Assembly (NCBI GenBank): GCA_964655355.1
Contig: CAZZMD010000012.1
Span: forward strand, 1-64,000
Origin: CALGDE01 sp964655355
Lineage (GTDB): Bacteria; Cyanobacteriota; Cyanobacteriia; CACIAM-69d
Direction of reading: 5' to 3'
DNA: 64,000 nucleotides
Part shown: piece by piece, positions 15,949-24,646 of the stretch
Numbering within the stretch: the first letter of the stretch is position 1
How the letters are laid out: each line of letters opens with the position of its first letter
Position numbers and translations under genes: made by a program
The notes under the pieces: model-generated
What the model was told of the DNA's origin: nothing
The model's input: only the letters and a program-made list of their open reading frames with translations
Databases searched by the model: none

Positions 15949-16776
15949 CTACAGCAACTTATCAAGGCCATATACCAAACATTTCAGGTCCATCACCTTC
16001 CGTACCGTTAGCAAGACCCCCGGCATATAGCAGGCGCGATCGCTGGTGTCGTGGCGTAGGGTATATAGCTCGCCCGGTGCCCCAAATAACACTTCCTCGT
16101 GGGCAATGAGACCCGGCAGGCGGACGCTATGGATGCGGATATTGTCCTCGCTGACGCAGCCCCGCGCGCCGGGCCAATGTTCCGTTTCTTCCACTAGTTG
16201 CGGATTAAAGGCTTTGCCGGTCATGCGTTTGGCCGTTTGGATCGCGGTCCCGCTGGGGGCGTCGGCTTTTTGGTTATGGTGCAGTTCAATAATTTCCACA
16301 TTGTCGAAATATTGGGCGGCTCGCGCGGCGGCTTCCTGCAAGAGCACCATGCCAATGGAAAAGTTGGGAATAATGGCGCAACCGGTGCTGGCCTTGTCGG
16401 CAAAGTCCGCCAGCTCCTCCAGTTGTTGATCGCTTAAGCCCGTGGTGCCCACCACCGGACGGATGCCATAGGCGATCGCACTGCGCACATTGTCATAGAC
16501 TCCATCGGGATGGGTGAAATCGACCATGACCCCGAGGCGGGGCTCCTGACCCGCCATGGCTAAGGTTTCCTCTAAGCCGTTCAGCACCGGCACTTCTAAA
16601 GGACCACAGCCCGCTACTTCACCGGCATCCTGTCCCAGCAGCGCGGGATTTGTGTCGACCGCCCCCACCAGATTCATATCCTCCGCGCCGGCGATCGCCT
16701 TAATCACCTCGCGACCCATCTTGCCGCCGGCACCGCTCACCACCACCGGAATCGGTAAATCCTCTCGTCCAGCCAA
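15949..16776 (-). CDS. dapB: 4-hydroxy-tetrahydrodipicolinate reductase
   Basis: A 275-residue protein starting with TTG at 16776, eight bases after GGGAG. The nucleotide-binding loop VSGAGGKMGREV, the GTTGLS loop and the active-site signature ELHHNQKADAPSGTA (catalytic His pair, Lys and GT for substrate) are all present, followed by VLFGAPGELYTLRHDTSDRA. It reduces the dihydrodipicolinate precursor with NAD(P)H in the lysine/diaminopimelate pathway, supplying peptidoglycan and lysine synthesis. Length matches the family. The next gene upstream is the large kinase on the same strand; no operon partner in lysine synthesis is present. Confidence 0.97.
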   Translation of the reverse strand: MAGREDLPIPVVVSGAGGKMGREVIKAIAGAEDMNLVGAVDTNPALLGQDAGEVAGCGPLEVPVLNGLEETLAMAGQEPRLGVMVDFTHPDGVYDNVRSAIAYGIRPVVGTTGLSDQQLEELADFADKASTGCAIIPNFSIGMVLLQEAAARAAQYFDNVEIIELHHNQKADAPSGTAIQTAKRMTGKAFNPQLVEETEHWPGARGCVSEDNIRIHSVRLPGLIAHEEVLFGAPGELYTLRHDTSDRACYMPGVLLTVRKVMDLKCLVYGLDKLL

Positions 16777-16928
16777 TTGCTCTACTCCCGACGCGCCCTA
16801 GGGGCCATCCAAAATAATATTCAATCCTTTGACTTCAGGCACCTCGATCAAAAGCACCCTGATTTAAAGTATATGGATTTAAGGTACATGGGGCGTCGAA
16901 CCCCAAGCAAGCGATCGCCCAGGGCTGG

Positions 16929-19900
16929 TTACGGCCTCGTTTCTTTGATCGCTTTGGGGGACTGAAGGGTAGGGGTACCAGGGGCACCCAATTTTTGAAT
17001 GGGCAGCTCGAGGGTAAAGGTGGTCCCTTGCCCTGGGACGGACGTACAGGAGAGGTTGCCCCCATGGTTACCGGCCACAATTTGGTAGCTGGTGGCGAGG
17101 CCCATGCCGGTGCCGACTCCCACAGGCTTGGTGGTGAAAAAGGGGTCAAAGATTTTGGCGCGGGTCGCCTCATCAATACCCGTCCCATTGTCCCGCACCA
17201 TCACGCGAACGAGGTTCTCCCCGAACTGCTCGGTTTGAATCTGGATGAACCCTTGATATTGCTCCGTCTGATTTTGGTCCGTCCGATCTTGCTCTGTCTG
17301 ATCTTGCTCTGTCTGATCTTGCTCTATCGCGAACTGCGCCTGACGCTCCCGGATAGCATCGATCGCATTTTCCACCAAATTCATAAAGACCTGATTGATC
17401 AGCCCGATATAGCAATCCACCGGGGGCAGTTGGCAATCATAGTCTCGGTGGACGGTAATCGGGGAAGTCCCCGCCGTCCCTGCCAACCGACTTTGCACCA
17501 GGGTGATTACGCTATCAATGTTTTCGTGGAGATCGACCTGTTTGTGGGAGGCTTCGTTGAGGCGGGAGAACATGCGCAGGGAATCGACGATGGTCTTGAT
17601 GCGATCGGCACCATTGCGGATGGACTGAAGCAGCTCGGGGAAATCCTCGATCAGGTAGCCAATATCGTTGTCTTGGATAAAGGTGGTGATGGTTTCGTCG
17701 GGCTCAGGATAGCGGTTTTGATATAGCGTTAATAGCTCGATAAGGGTGTCGAAATAGTGGCTGGCGGGGGCGAGGTTGCCAAAGATAAAGCTGATGGGGT
17801 TGTTGACCTCGTGGGCGATGCCCGCCACCAGTTGCCCCAGCCCGGACATTTTTTCCGCTTGCACCAGTTGCAATTGGGTGTCCTTTAGCTGTTGATAGGA
17901 GGCTTCTAGCTCATGGGTTTTGGCTTGGGATTCTTCGTATAGGTGGGATTGATTGATGGCGATCGCCATTTGTAGTCCAATTTCCTGCAAGAGTTCGATG
18001 GCTTCCGGCGTCCAATCTTCTTTGTGGTCCACCCGCCCGAGTTGTAAGAGTCCGACCCGATCGCCATAGGCTTTCAACGGTAGGCAAATGTAGCTGGAGA
18101 CCCCGAGGTCCTCCAGAAAGCGTTGCTCTGCGGCGATCGCCTGTTCCCCCGTCGATCGCTTAACTTGGTAAATCTGCTCTGTGGCGATCGCGTACCGCAG
18201 GGGGGGCACAGGGGTGACGAAATGGACGCCAGTCCAGCTAGGAGCCTCCTCCGCTTTTGCTTCCGCCACGATTTTTGCTTCCGCCACGATGGAGCAGGTG
18301 GGGTTATCCCCGGTGATGTTATCCCCGCCCGCTTCGTACCAGCCAAAGGCACAGATATCCACATCGGTCCGCTTGAACAGGGACTCGACGGTATTTTGAA
18401 CGATGGTGCTGAAGTCCAAAGAAGACCGCACCGCAAAACTAATTTCGTGGAGCAGTTGGGTTTGGTTGAGCAAGGCTTGAGTTTTGGCTTCTGCCCGCTC
18501 CCGCTCGGTAATATCGCGACACACACACAGCAAGAGGCCATCATCCAGCAAGGTGAGGGAAAATTCTGCGGTAAAAATGGAACCATCTTTCCGAAGGGAG
18601 GGGCTTTTCCCGCTCCACCCTTTTTGGGCTTGGACAATGGGGAGCACTTCCTGCTCGATCCAGGCAAGCTGCTCGGGGGTGTAGAGAATGTCATAGGAGC
18701 GCCCCAGCACTTCCTCAACATCGTCGTAGCCGAAGAAGTCGAGATGGGCGCGGTTCATGTACTGGAACCGACCATCCTGAAGGATGGCAATCCCTTCCAC
18801 GGAGGCTTCCATGGCCGCTAATTGTCGGGCGATCGCTGCGTCTGTTGCTTTACGCTCTGTGATGTCTCGACAGACACAGATGATCAGGTCATCCTCCGCG
18901 GCCGTCAGGGAGAGTTCTTGATAGAAAGTGGATCCATCTTTGCGGGTCGCTAGGACTTCCCCCTGCCAAAATCCTTTTTCTTGGACGACGGGCATGGCTT
19001 CCCGCCCAAGCCGGGCATATTCTTCCGGGGAATATAGCGTTTGGTATGAGCTGCCCACCAGATCGTCGGGATGGGTGTAGCCGAACATGTCTAAGTGGGC
19101 CCGATTGACGTAGATAAACTCACCGTTCTGGGCAATGCCAATCCCCTCCACTGAGGCTTCGATCGCCGCTGACTGTCGGGCGATCGCGGATTCCGCCTCC
19201 TTTCGCTCCGTCACATCTTGGACCGTGCCCACCATCCCAATGACCTCGTTGGCGGCATTCCGTAAGGGAGCTTTATTGGTTTCGAGGTAGATGATCTGAC
19301 CGTCTGCTGCCTGTAATCTTTCGGCGATGCCCAGCTTGGGTTGCCCCGAGGTCATTACCAAGTGATCATCAGCCTGGAACTGCTCTGCCATCAGGCGAGT
19401 GGCTTCAAAATCGAAATCGGTTTTGCCCACGACGTCATCCAGTTGCTCCTGACCCATGATCGCCAGGCAAGCCGCATTGACACCGAGGAAGACAGACTGC
19501 CGGTCTTTCCAAAAAATGGGGAAGGGGATCGTATCCAAAATGGTTTGGATGAAATTTTTCTGCTCCTGGAATTCTGTCGTCCGGGCTTTCACAATCCGTT
19601 CCAGGGCTTGATTCAGGTCTTCTAGGATGGCTTCGGCTTGCCGTCGTCCTTCCAGCTCCTTTTGGGTCTGCTCATAGGCTAGGGCTTGTTTGATGGCGAT
19701 CGCCCCATGGCGAGCCAAATCCTGGGCCCAGGTAACGTCCTCGGATCGCCATTGGAAGGGTTTGCCCTGATAGCTGCTGATCATCAGCCCCCACAGGGTT
19801 TCATCCACCACGATGGGGACCATCATTTTGGCGCGAATATCTAGGTCGGCCAGCAGCTCCTGGTGGCATACGCTCATGGCGGCTTTCTGGATATCTTCGA

Positions 19901-20753
19901 TGATGCGCACCCGCCCCAAGCGATAGGGCTCTAGCATCTCGGGATTGAGGCAGGGATCATGGACCTTTGCGTTGAGGCATGATCGCCCCCCTGGGATGAT
20001 GGATTCCGCGACCACGACGCCGCTGAGATCGTCCCGTAACTCGTACATGATGACGCGATCGCACCCCAGCAGCCGGCGCATTTCTGTGGCTGTTGTCTCC
20101 AGGATGGTGGAGACGTCTAGGGACGAGTAAATTTGCTCAATGATGGTGGACAGGGCCTGTTCCCGCCGGGTGAGCATGTCTAGCATGTCCGACAGTTGTG
20201 CAATGTCTGGCCCCTGGCCTGGGTCGGACGCTGCTGAGGGACGCCTTAGCTGCTGGAGGATCAAGCCTTGGCGTAACCCCTCACGGTTGAGCAGCCCGGT
20301 CAGACGACCGGCTTCATCGACCAGGGGCATGTAGGTCACCCGGTGCTGCTGCAGAAAGGTGTAGGCGCTGGCGAGATCCCGTAAATTACTGTCCCGCATG
20401 ACCAAGGCTGGTCCCTGGAGCGCATCCTGGAGCGGGGTGTCCTGGAAAGGGATTCCTTCTGCCCCCAACTGCATCAGCTCTTCGACGGTCAGCACGCCCA
20501 ATACTTGCTGGGTCTCATCTGTGGCGATGATGCAACTGGCGCAGGCTTTGGCGTTGAGATCCTGGACGGCGGCGAGGGATAGGGCTTCCGGAGACTCAAA
20601 ATTGGGGTCGAGGGCGTTGAGGGCGGTGGGGGGACGTCGCTCCCGCTGGCGCTGCTGGATTAGCGCTGCAACCTCGGCCAGAGGACACTGGCCTGAAACT
20701 GCGATCGGATCCTTCGCGATCGCCCACTGGGGGAAAACTGGGCTGGGGAGCAT
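16929..20753 (-). CDS. Large sensor histidine kinase: CBS pair, cyanobacteriochrome-like GAF, three PAS, GAF, HisKA-HATPase
   Basis: A 1274-residue kinase with no membrane helices. Order: two CBS domains (~10-165, e.g. ACASCIIATDETQQVLGVLT and RVTYMPLVDEAGRLTGLLNR); GAF1 (~205-360); PAS1 with PAC (~400-517, ending GMVGTVQDVTERK); PAS2 (~525-635, ending CRDITERK); PAS3 (~640-752); GAF2 (~770-935); HisKA with His981 in LVAGIAHEVNNPISF; HATPase_c with NLVENAIDAI and DNGTGIDEATRAKIFDPFFT. GAF1 has the bilin-attachment signature of cyanobacteriochromes (Cys296-His297 in SVCHQELLADLDIRAKMMVP) and a second cysteine, Cys268, in DPCL, where dual-cysteine types have DPCF. A light or redox sensor is likely. 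PAS2 and PAS3 are near duplicates. An insert of DQTEQ repeats (~1146-1165) interrupts the ATPase domain. No receiver domain or partner regulator is adjacent. Confidence 0.9.
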   Translation of the reverse strand: MLPSPVFPQWAIAKDPIAVSGQCPLAEVAALIQQRQRERRPPTALNALDPNFESPEALSLAAVQDLNAKACASCIIATDETQQVLGVLTVEELMQLGAEGIPFQDTPLQDALQGPALVMRDSNLRDLASAYTFLQQHRVTYMPLVDEAGRLTGLLNREGLRQGLILQQLRRPSAASDPGQGPDIAQLSDMLDMLTRREQALSTIIEQIYSSLDVSTILETTATEMRRLLGCDRVIMYELRDDLSGVVVAESIIPGGRSCLNAKVHDPCLNPEMLEPYRLGRVRIIEDIQKAAMSVCHQELLADLDIRAKMMVPIVVDETLWGLMISSYQGKPFQWRSEDVTWAQDLARHGAIAIKQALAYEQTQKELEGRRQAEAILEDLNQALERIVKARTTEFQEQKNFIQTILDTIPFPIFWKDRQSVFLGVNAACLAIMGQEQLDDVVGKTDFDFEATRLMAEQFQADDHLVMTSGQPKLGIAERLQAADGQIIYLETNKAPLRNAANEVIGMVGTVQDVTERKEAESAIARQSAAIEASVEGIGIAQNGEFIYVNRAHLDMFGYTHPDDLVGSSYQTLYSPEEYARLGREAMPVVQEKGFWQGEVLATRKDGSTFYQELSLTAAEDDLIICVCRDITERKATDAAIARQLAAMEASVEGIAILQDGRFQYMNRAHLDFFGYDDVEEVLGRSYDILYTPEQLAWIEQEVLPIVQAQKGWSGKSPSLRKDGSIFTAEFSLTLLDDGLLLCVCRDITERERAEAKTQALLNQTQLLHEISFAVRSSLDFSTIVQNTVESLFKRTDVDICAFGWYEAGGDNITGDNPTCSIVAEAKIVAEAKAEEAPSWTGVHFVTPVPPLRYAIATEQIYQVKRSTGEQAIAAEQRFLEDLGVSSYICLPLKAYGDRVGLLQLGRVDHKEDWTPEAIELLQEIGLQMAIAINQSHLYEESQAKTHELEASYQQLKDTQLQLVQAEKMSGLGQLVAGIAHEVNNPISFIFGNLAPASHYFDTLIELLTLYQNRYPEPDETITTFIQDNDIGYLIEDFPELLQSIRNGADRIKTIVDSLRMFSRLNEASHKQVDLHENIDSVITLVQSRLAGTAGTSPITVHRDYDCQLPPVDCYIGLINQVFMNLVENAIDAIRERQAQFAIEQDQTEQDQTEQDRTDQNQTEQYQGFIQIQTEQFGENLVRVMVRDNGTGIDEATRAKIFDPFFTTKPVGVGTGMGLATSYQIVAGNHGGNLSCTSVPGQGTTFTLELPIQKLGAPGTPTLQSPKAIKETRP

Positions 20754-20971
20754 AGGAGACAGTCGGGGCAGAGGGAGTTGAATCTATAGTGATCGTCGAG
20801 TGGATCGTGAAGTATGAATCGGTTGCCCCCGTTGAGGCGATCGCCAGCCTATGACCGGCGTCTGCGTCGGTTGATAACACCCTAGAAACCAATCGCTAAA
20901 TGCCTGTACCAATGCCTGCATTTGGACTGAAGGATACAGAATCCCATAGATGATCTGGAATGAGTGTGCCC

Positions 20972-21014
20972 ATTCATACCCAATTCTATGCAAATTCATA
21001 CCCAATTCTATGCA
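20972..21014. repeat. Exact 21-bp direct repeat upstream of the 499-residue membrane protein gene
   Basis: A 21-base sequence (beginning ATTCATACCCAATTC and ending TATGCA) occurs at 20972-20992 and again at 20994-21014, one base apart. It sits in the 401-base divergent region between the kinase gene and the membrane protein gene. The period of 22 bases is two helical turns, as for tandem regulator sites. No gene is seen in the rest of 20754-21154. Confidence 0.85.
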
Positions 21015-21154
21015 GTGACCCGTAGTCTGTCGGCCGTCTGCCTGGGATCCCTTGCAATGTTACCCTTCTGAAGCAATTGCGATCCGCTCAATACTTTGTG
21101 GGTTTTGCTGGGGAGTGAAGCGCCACACTACATCATCATGTTTCGGAGGGTGTT

Positions 21155-22654
21155 ATGACCGCAGCCCGCTCTAATCAACGGTTTCCCATTTCACCGCGGC
21201 TTTTGATTCAGCGGGGGCTGATTCTGTTGGCTTGGTTGAATTTGGGATTGGTGGCGTTCAATATTTCTTACGTGCCCCTGCGATCGCTGTATCTACGGGC
21301 GGCGCTTTATCTGCGCGATCGTGGTGAGGAACAGCCTTGGTTGGGGGACAGGGTAGGGCCGCCGGGGGAGGTGGCGTTGTTCTATGACCCCATCAAAGGG
21401 ATTTCCCCCGAGCGGAGTACCCAGCGATATCTCAATGCGGTCGACGTTCTGACGGAAACCTTGGAGTTGGAGGGGTTGAACTCCGAGGAAGTGCCCTCGC
21501 TACTCCGGGATTTGCGCGATCGGAGTTCGGATATGATCTCCCAAAATCCCTTTGCGACGGCGGATAAAACGGGCACGCTGGAGCAGATTAAAAACCGGAT
21601 GAGCGACCATATGGAGATCGAATCCTCCAGGCGGGCGTTTGATCGGTTTTGGAGCGTGTCTCATCTCCGGCGAGAAGGGTGGCAGGACGAACTCCAATTC
21701 TTCAATGATGAGATTCGTTTTCCGATGCAGACCAACTATTTTCGGAAAACGGGGGAAGACGGTAATCCGGCGGATTTTTTCAGCATTATTGATACGCCCT
21801 TTGTGCTGATCTTTGCGATCGATTTCTTCTTCCGCACGATCAAAACGAAGCGGCGTTATAAGGACTTGACCTGGTCCTCCGCCGCCTTCAGCCATTGGAC
21901 AGATTTATTATTTCTGCTGCCCTTCTGGCGTTGGTTACGGCTTTTTCCCGTTATTTCTCGGAGTAATGAGGCGAATTTTCCTAATTTGGAACCTGCCCGC
22001 AAGATGATTGGCCGGAGTTTTGTGGCCAGCTTCGCGGGGGAGCTGACGGAGGTGGTGGTGTTTGAGGTGATTAGCAGTGTCCAGCGGACGGTGCGATCAG
22101 GCGCACTGTCTGCCCAGTTCCTCCAGTCGGATGCCGGTGGCTATGTGGAGATTAACGATGTCAATGAGATTCAGGCCATTGGCGATCATCTGCTGACGTT
22201 GGCTTTCAATGACGTCTTGCCAGAAATTCGCCCCCAGTTAGAGGCCTTTATCAACCAGCAAATCCAATATGTGATGTCCCAGTCCCCGGCTTATCAGGGG
22301 TTAAAGGTTCTGCCGGGGATGGATCAATTGCCGAATCATCTGGCTCAGCAACTGGCCAGCAGCTTGGCGATGGTGGCGACGGGGGCCCCGAAAGTGGCCT
22401 ATGAAACGGTGACCAGCCCCCTGGATCCCAAATCCCAAGAGCTGTTGGAAGAGCTGATTGAGCAGGGTGGTGCCTCGTTCCGGGAGCAGCTCACCAAACC
22501 TGAAACCCAGGAAGAGTTGCAAGGCCTGTTGTGGGATCTGCTGGAGGAGGTGAAGTTGAGCTATGTCCGGCGATCGCCCGAGACGGTGGATTCCCTGCAA
22601 CTGTTGGAGGAGACGCAACAGTTACGCCGCAAAGCCCGGGAGAGGAGTGCTTAG
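21155..22654 (+). CDS. Conserved-type membrane protein of unknown function, 499 residues
   Basis: The N-terminus has one membrane helix (~18-40, LLIQRGLILLAWLNLGLVAF), followed by a ~150-residue soluble domain, then two to three hydrophobic segments around 205-275 (FFSIIDTPFVLIFAIDFFFR, WTDLLFLLPFWRWLRLFPVI), and a long, mostly helical, charged C-terminal half with no membrane segment. The short-helix/Arg pattern in the central part recalls the S3-S4 region of ion-channel-like membrane proteins, but no selectivity filter is visible. I do not recognise a named family. GTGTTATG at the start has GGAGG six bases before the ATG, so the start is sound. Confidence 0.75.
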   Translation: MTAARSNQRFPISPRLLIQRGLILLAWLNLGLVAFNISYVPLRSLYLRAALYLRDRGEEQPWLGDRVGPPGEVALFYDPIKGISPERSTQRYLNAVDVLTETLELEGLNSEEVPSLLRDLRDRSSDMISQNPFATADKTGTLEQIKNRMSDHMEIESSRRAFDRFWSVSHLRREGWQDELQFFNDEIRFPMQTNYFRKTGEDGNPADFFSIIDTPFVLIFAIDFFFRTIKTKRRYKDLTWSSAAFSHWTDLLFLLPFWRWLRLFPVISRSNEANFPNLEPARKMIGRSFVASFAGELTEVVVFEVISSVQRTVRSGALSAQFLQSDAGGYVEINDVNEIQAIGDHLLTLAFNDVLPEIRPQLEAFINQQIQYVMSQSPAYQGLKVLPGMDQLPNHLAQQLASSLAMVATGAPKVAYETVTSPLDPKSQELLEELIEQGGASFREQLTKPETQEELQGLLWDLLEEVKLSYVRRSPETVDSLQLLEETQQLRRKARERSA

Positions 22655-22677
22655 GGGCTCGGCATCGCGTCCCTGCG

Positions 22678-23478
22678 TCATCCTTGCAGGGGACGGGCAT
22701 TGTTTCGGAACCGCATTTTGTACTGGGCTAGGCGCTCAGTGCTGAGGGTGACGGGGGTTTGGAAAATAACCCACTCCACCGTTTCAGAGCAGGGGGGCGT
22801 GGTCAGGGAGCCGGCATAGCGATAAAAATGGCGATCGCTCGGCAGTAATTTAGCCAGATGCACCGAGGGAATCACCTGGCGCTGGGGATCCTTGAAAAAT
22901 CCCCAAACCGGCTCCAAGTCTTTCTCAAAATCACTCATCCCCCGCCCTGATTTATTAGTGTTCTCCTCGACCAGCAGCGCGACCACGACAAATTGTCCGT
23001 TGGTATTGCGATGGACGAGGTGTAGCTCCATGGCGGTTGTTTGACTGGCAATTTGATGTTCGCTGGGGGTATGGAAATGAAATTGTTTGAGGTCGTAGCG
23101 ATCGCCCCCAAGTTCCAAATAAAGTCCTGCGCCCACGTTGGCCTGTAAGGTATAGCCCGCATCAAAAACGTCTAGGTTCACCGGACCATAGCGAAAATTA
23201 AGCTGATCGGAAGTACCGTCGAAAAAGCCGATTTTTCTGGCGTTTGTCGTGTCTAAATCGGCAATATTAATCGGCGATTGTCGTTGTCCTGCCTGACACA
23301 CTTGATATTGATCGGATAGTTCATGCCAATGGTCTGGAGAGTTATCGCCGATATAGCCCCAGCGTAACGATTGAAGGCTTTTTGCGGGGGCGGCGATCGC
23401 CTCTTCCAGTGACAAACTATGCCCGACGAGGCTACCTAAACTAACGCCTAATCCCGTCAGTAATTGCCGTCGTTTCAT
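22678..23478 (-). CDS. Alpha-type carbonic anhydrase with a Tat-like signal
   Basis: A 266-residue protein. The N-terminus MKRRQLLTGLGVSLGSLVGH has the twin-arginine pattern and a hydrophobic stretch, so export to the periplasm or lumen is likely. The alpha-carbonic anhydrase core is complete: QSPINI near residue 67, zinc ligands His134 and His136 in FHFHTPSEH and His153 in ELHLVH, and the C-terminal SLTTPPCSETVEWVIF. It interconverts CO2 and bicarbonate outside the cytoplasm, similar to EcaA. Cys61 and Cys230 are placed as in family members that form a disulfide. Its ATG overlaps the rsmH stop by four bases (ATGA), so the two genes are translationally coupled. Confidence 0.93.
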   Translation of the reverse strand: MKRRQLLTGLGVSLGSLVGHSLSLEEAIAAPAKSLQSLRWGYIGDNSPDHWHELSDQYQVCQAGQRQSPINIADLDTTNARKIGFFDGTSDQLNFRYGPVNLDVFDAGYTLQANVGAGLYLELGGDRYDLKQFHFHTPSEHQIASQTTAMELHLVHRNTNGQFVVVALLVEENTNKSGRGMSDFEKDLEPVWGFFKDPQRQVIPSVHLAKLLPSDRHFYRYAGSLTTPPCSETVEWVIFQTPVTLSTERLAQYKMRFRNNARPLQG

Positions 23479-24461
23479 GAACCTTCTACCCGGTAGGCAA
23501 TTCTGAGTTTGGCAGAGCGCGATCGCCCATTTTCTCGAATTTCTTCCTCGGTGGGATAGAGGGGCTTTTTGGTGATGACTTTTAAGAGTTCATGACCCTT
23601 TAAACGATGTTTGAGGATGCGATCTTCCAGGCTATGAAAACTAATTCCTGCAATCCGTCCCCCGGTTGCTAACCAATGGGGCGATCGCTCCAGAAAGGTT
23701 TCTAATACGTCCAATTCCCCATTCACCGCAATGCGTAATGCCTGAAAAGTCCGGGTTGCCGGGTGAATCCGACCATGGCGATATTTGCCAGGGACGCAGC
23801 CGCTAATGCCATCCGCCAATTCTGTCGTGGTATGCCAGGGACGCCGTTGCAAAATCATCCGCGCAATCCGTCGCGATAATCGCTCTTCCCCATACTGATA
23901 AATCGTGTTGGCCAGGGTGGTCTCATCCCAGGTGTTCACAATGTCGGCGGCGGTTAACTCCTGGCGATCGTCCATCCGCATATCCAGTGGTGCTTCGTGG
24001 CGAAAGCTAAACCCTCGCTCCGGCGTATCGAACTGCATCGAACTCACACCCAAGTCCGCCAGAATGCCATTAAAACTGGCGGGGTCAAATCCATGGGCTT
24101 CCGGCTCAAATTTGGAAAAATTCGATCGCACCGGTTGGAAGCGATCGCCAAATTCTGCCAGCCGTTCCTGGGCGATCGCCAAGGCTCGCGCATCACAATC
24201 CAACCCCACCACTTTGACGGTGGGATCCGCTATCAAAATTGCCCGCGAATGACCCCCGGCCCCCAACGTCGCATCTAAATACAATCCCCCCGGTTGCAAA
24301 TCCAATGCCGCGACACATTCATCCCGCATCACCGAATAATGGCCCCAGGCCTCCCCCGTTTCCGCTGGTTCAGCATTGCCAACATTGGACGCAGGGGGGG
24401 ATTGCACTTCTACAGAGGATGGCAACGCATCGGATGAATCAGGGGATGTGGGCAACGACAT
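23475..24461 (-). CDS. rsmH: 16S rRNA (cytosine1402-N4)-methyltransferase
   Basis: From ATG 24461 the product is 328 residues. Features: HYSVMRDECVAALDL, the SAM-binding loop LDATLGAGGHSRAIL, the motif GILADLGVSSMQFDTPERGF, SFRHEAPLDMRMD, and the C-terminal ISFHSLEDRILKHRL. It methylates the N4 position of C1402 in 16S rRNA. The frame is open to an ATG at 24530, but the extra 23 residues (with YYYY) do not look like part of the family, and neither start has a strong ribosome site, so the start is uncertain. Divergent from ndhH; its stop overlaps the carbonic anhydrase start, an unusual partner. Confidence 0.93.
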   Translation of the reverse strand: MSLPTSPDSSDALPSSVEVQSPPASNVGNAEPAETGEAWGHYSVMRDECVAALDLQPGGLYLDATLGAGGHSRAILIADPTVKVVGLDCDARALAIAQERLAEFGDRFQPVRSNFSKFEPEAHGFDPASFNGILADLGVSSMQFDTPERGFSFRHEAPLDMRMDDRQELTAADIVNTWDETTLANTIYQYGEERLSRRIARMILQRRPWHTTTELADGISGCVPGKYRHGRIHPATRTFQALRIAVNGELDVLETFLERSPHWLATGGRIAGISFHSLEDRILKHRLKGHELLKVITKKPLYPTEEEIRENGRSRSAKLRIAYRVEGS

Positions 24462-24646
24462 AAATACCAACGAACACCAGGGGGCGGTAATTAGGTAATA
24501 ATAGTAGGGATTTGTTCGACCCTCCCGCATTGCGCTGGATGGGATTCTGGGCGATCGCCACCCGAGGTATCCGCAATGATATCGGGGATATCGGGATTAA
24601 TTGGGACGTAAGGACGTAAAACGGGGACTCAAGCCAGCTCAAGCAT

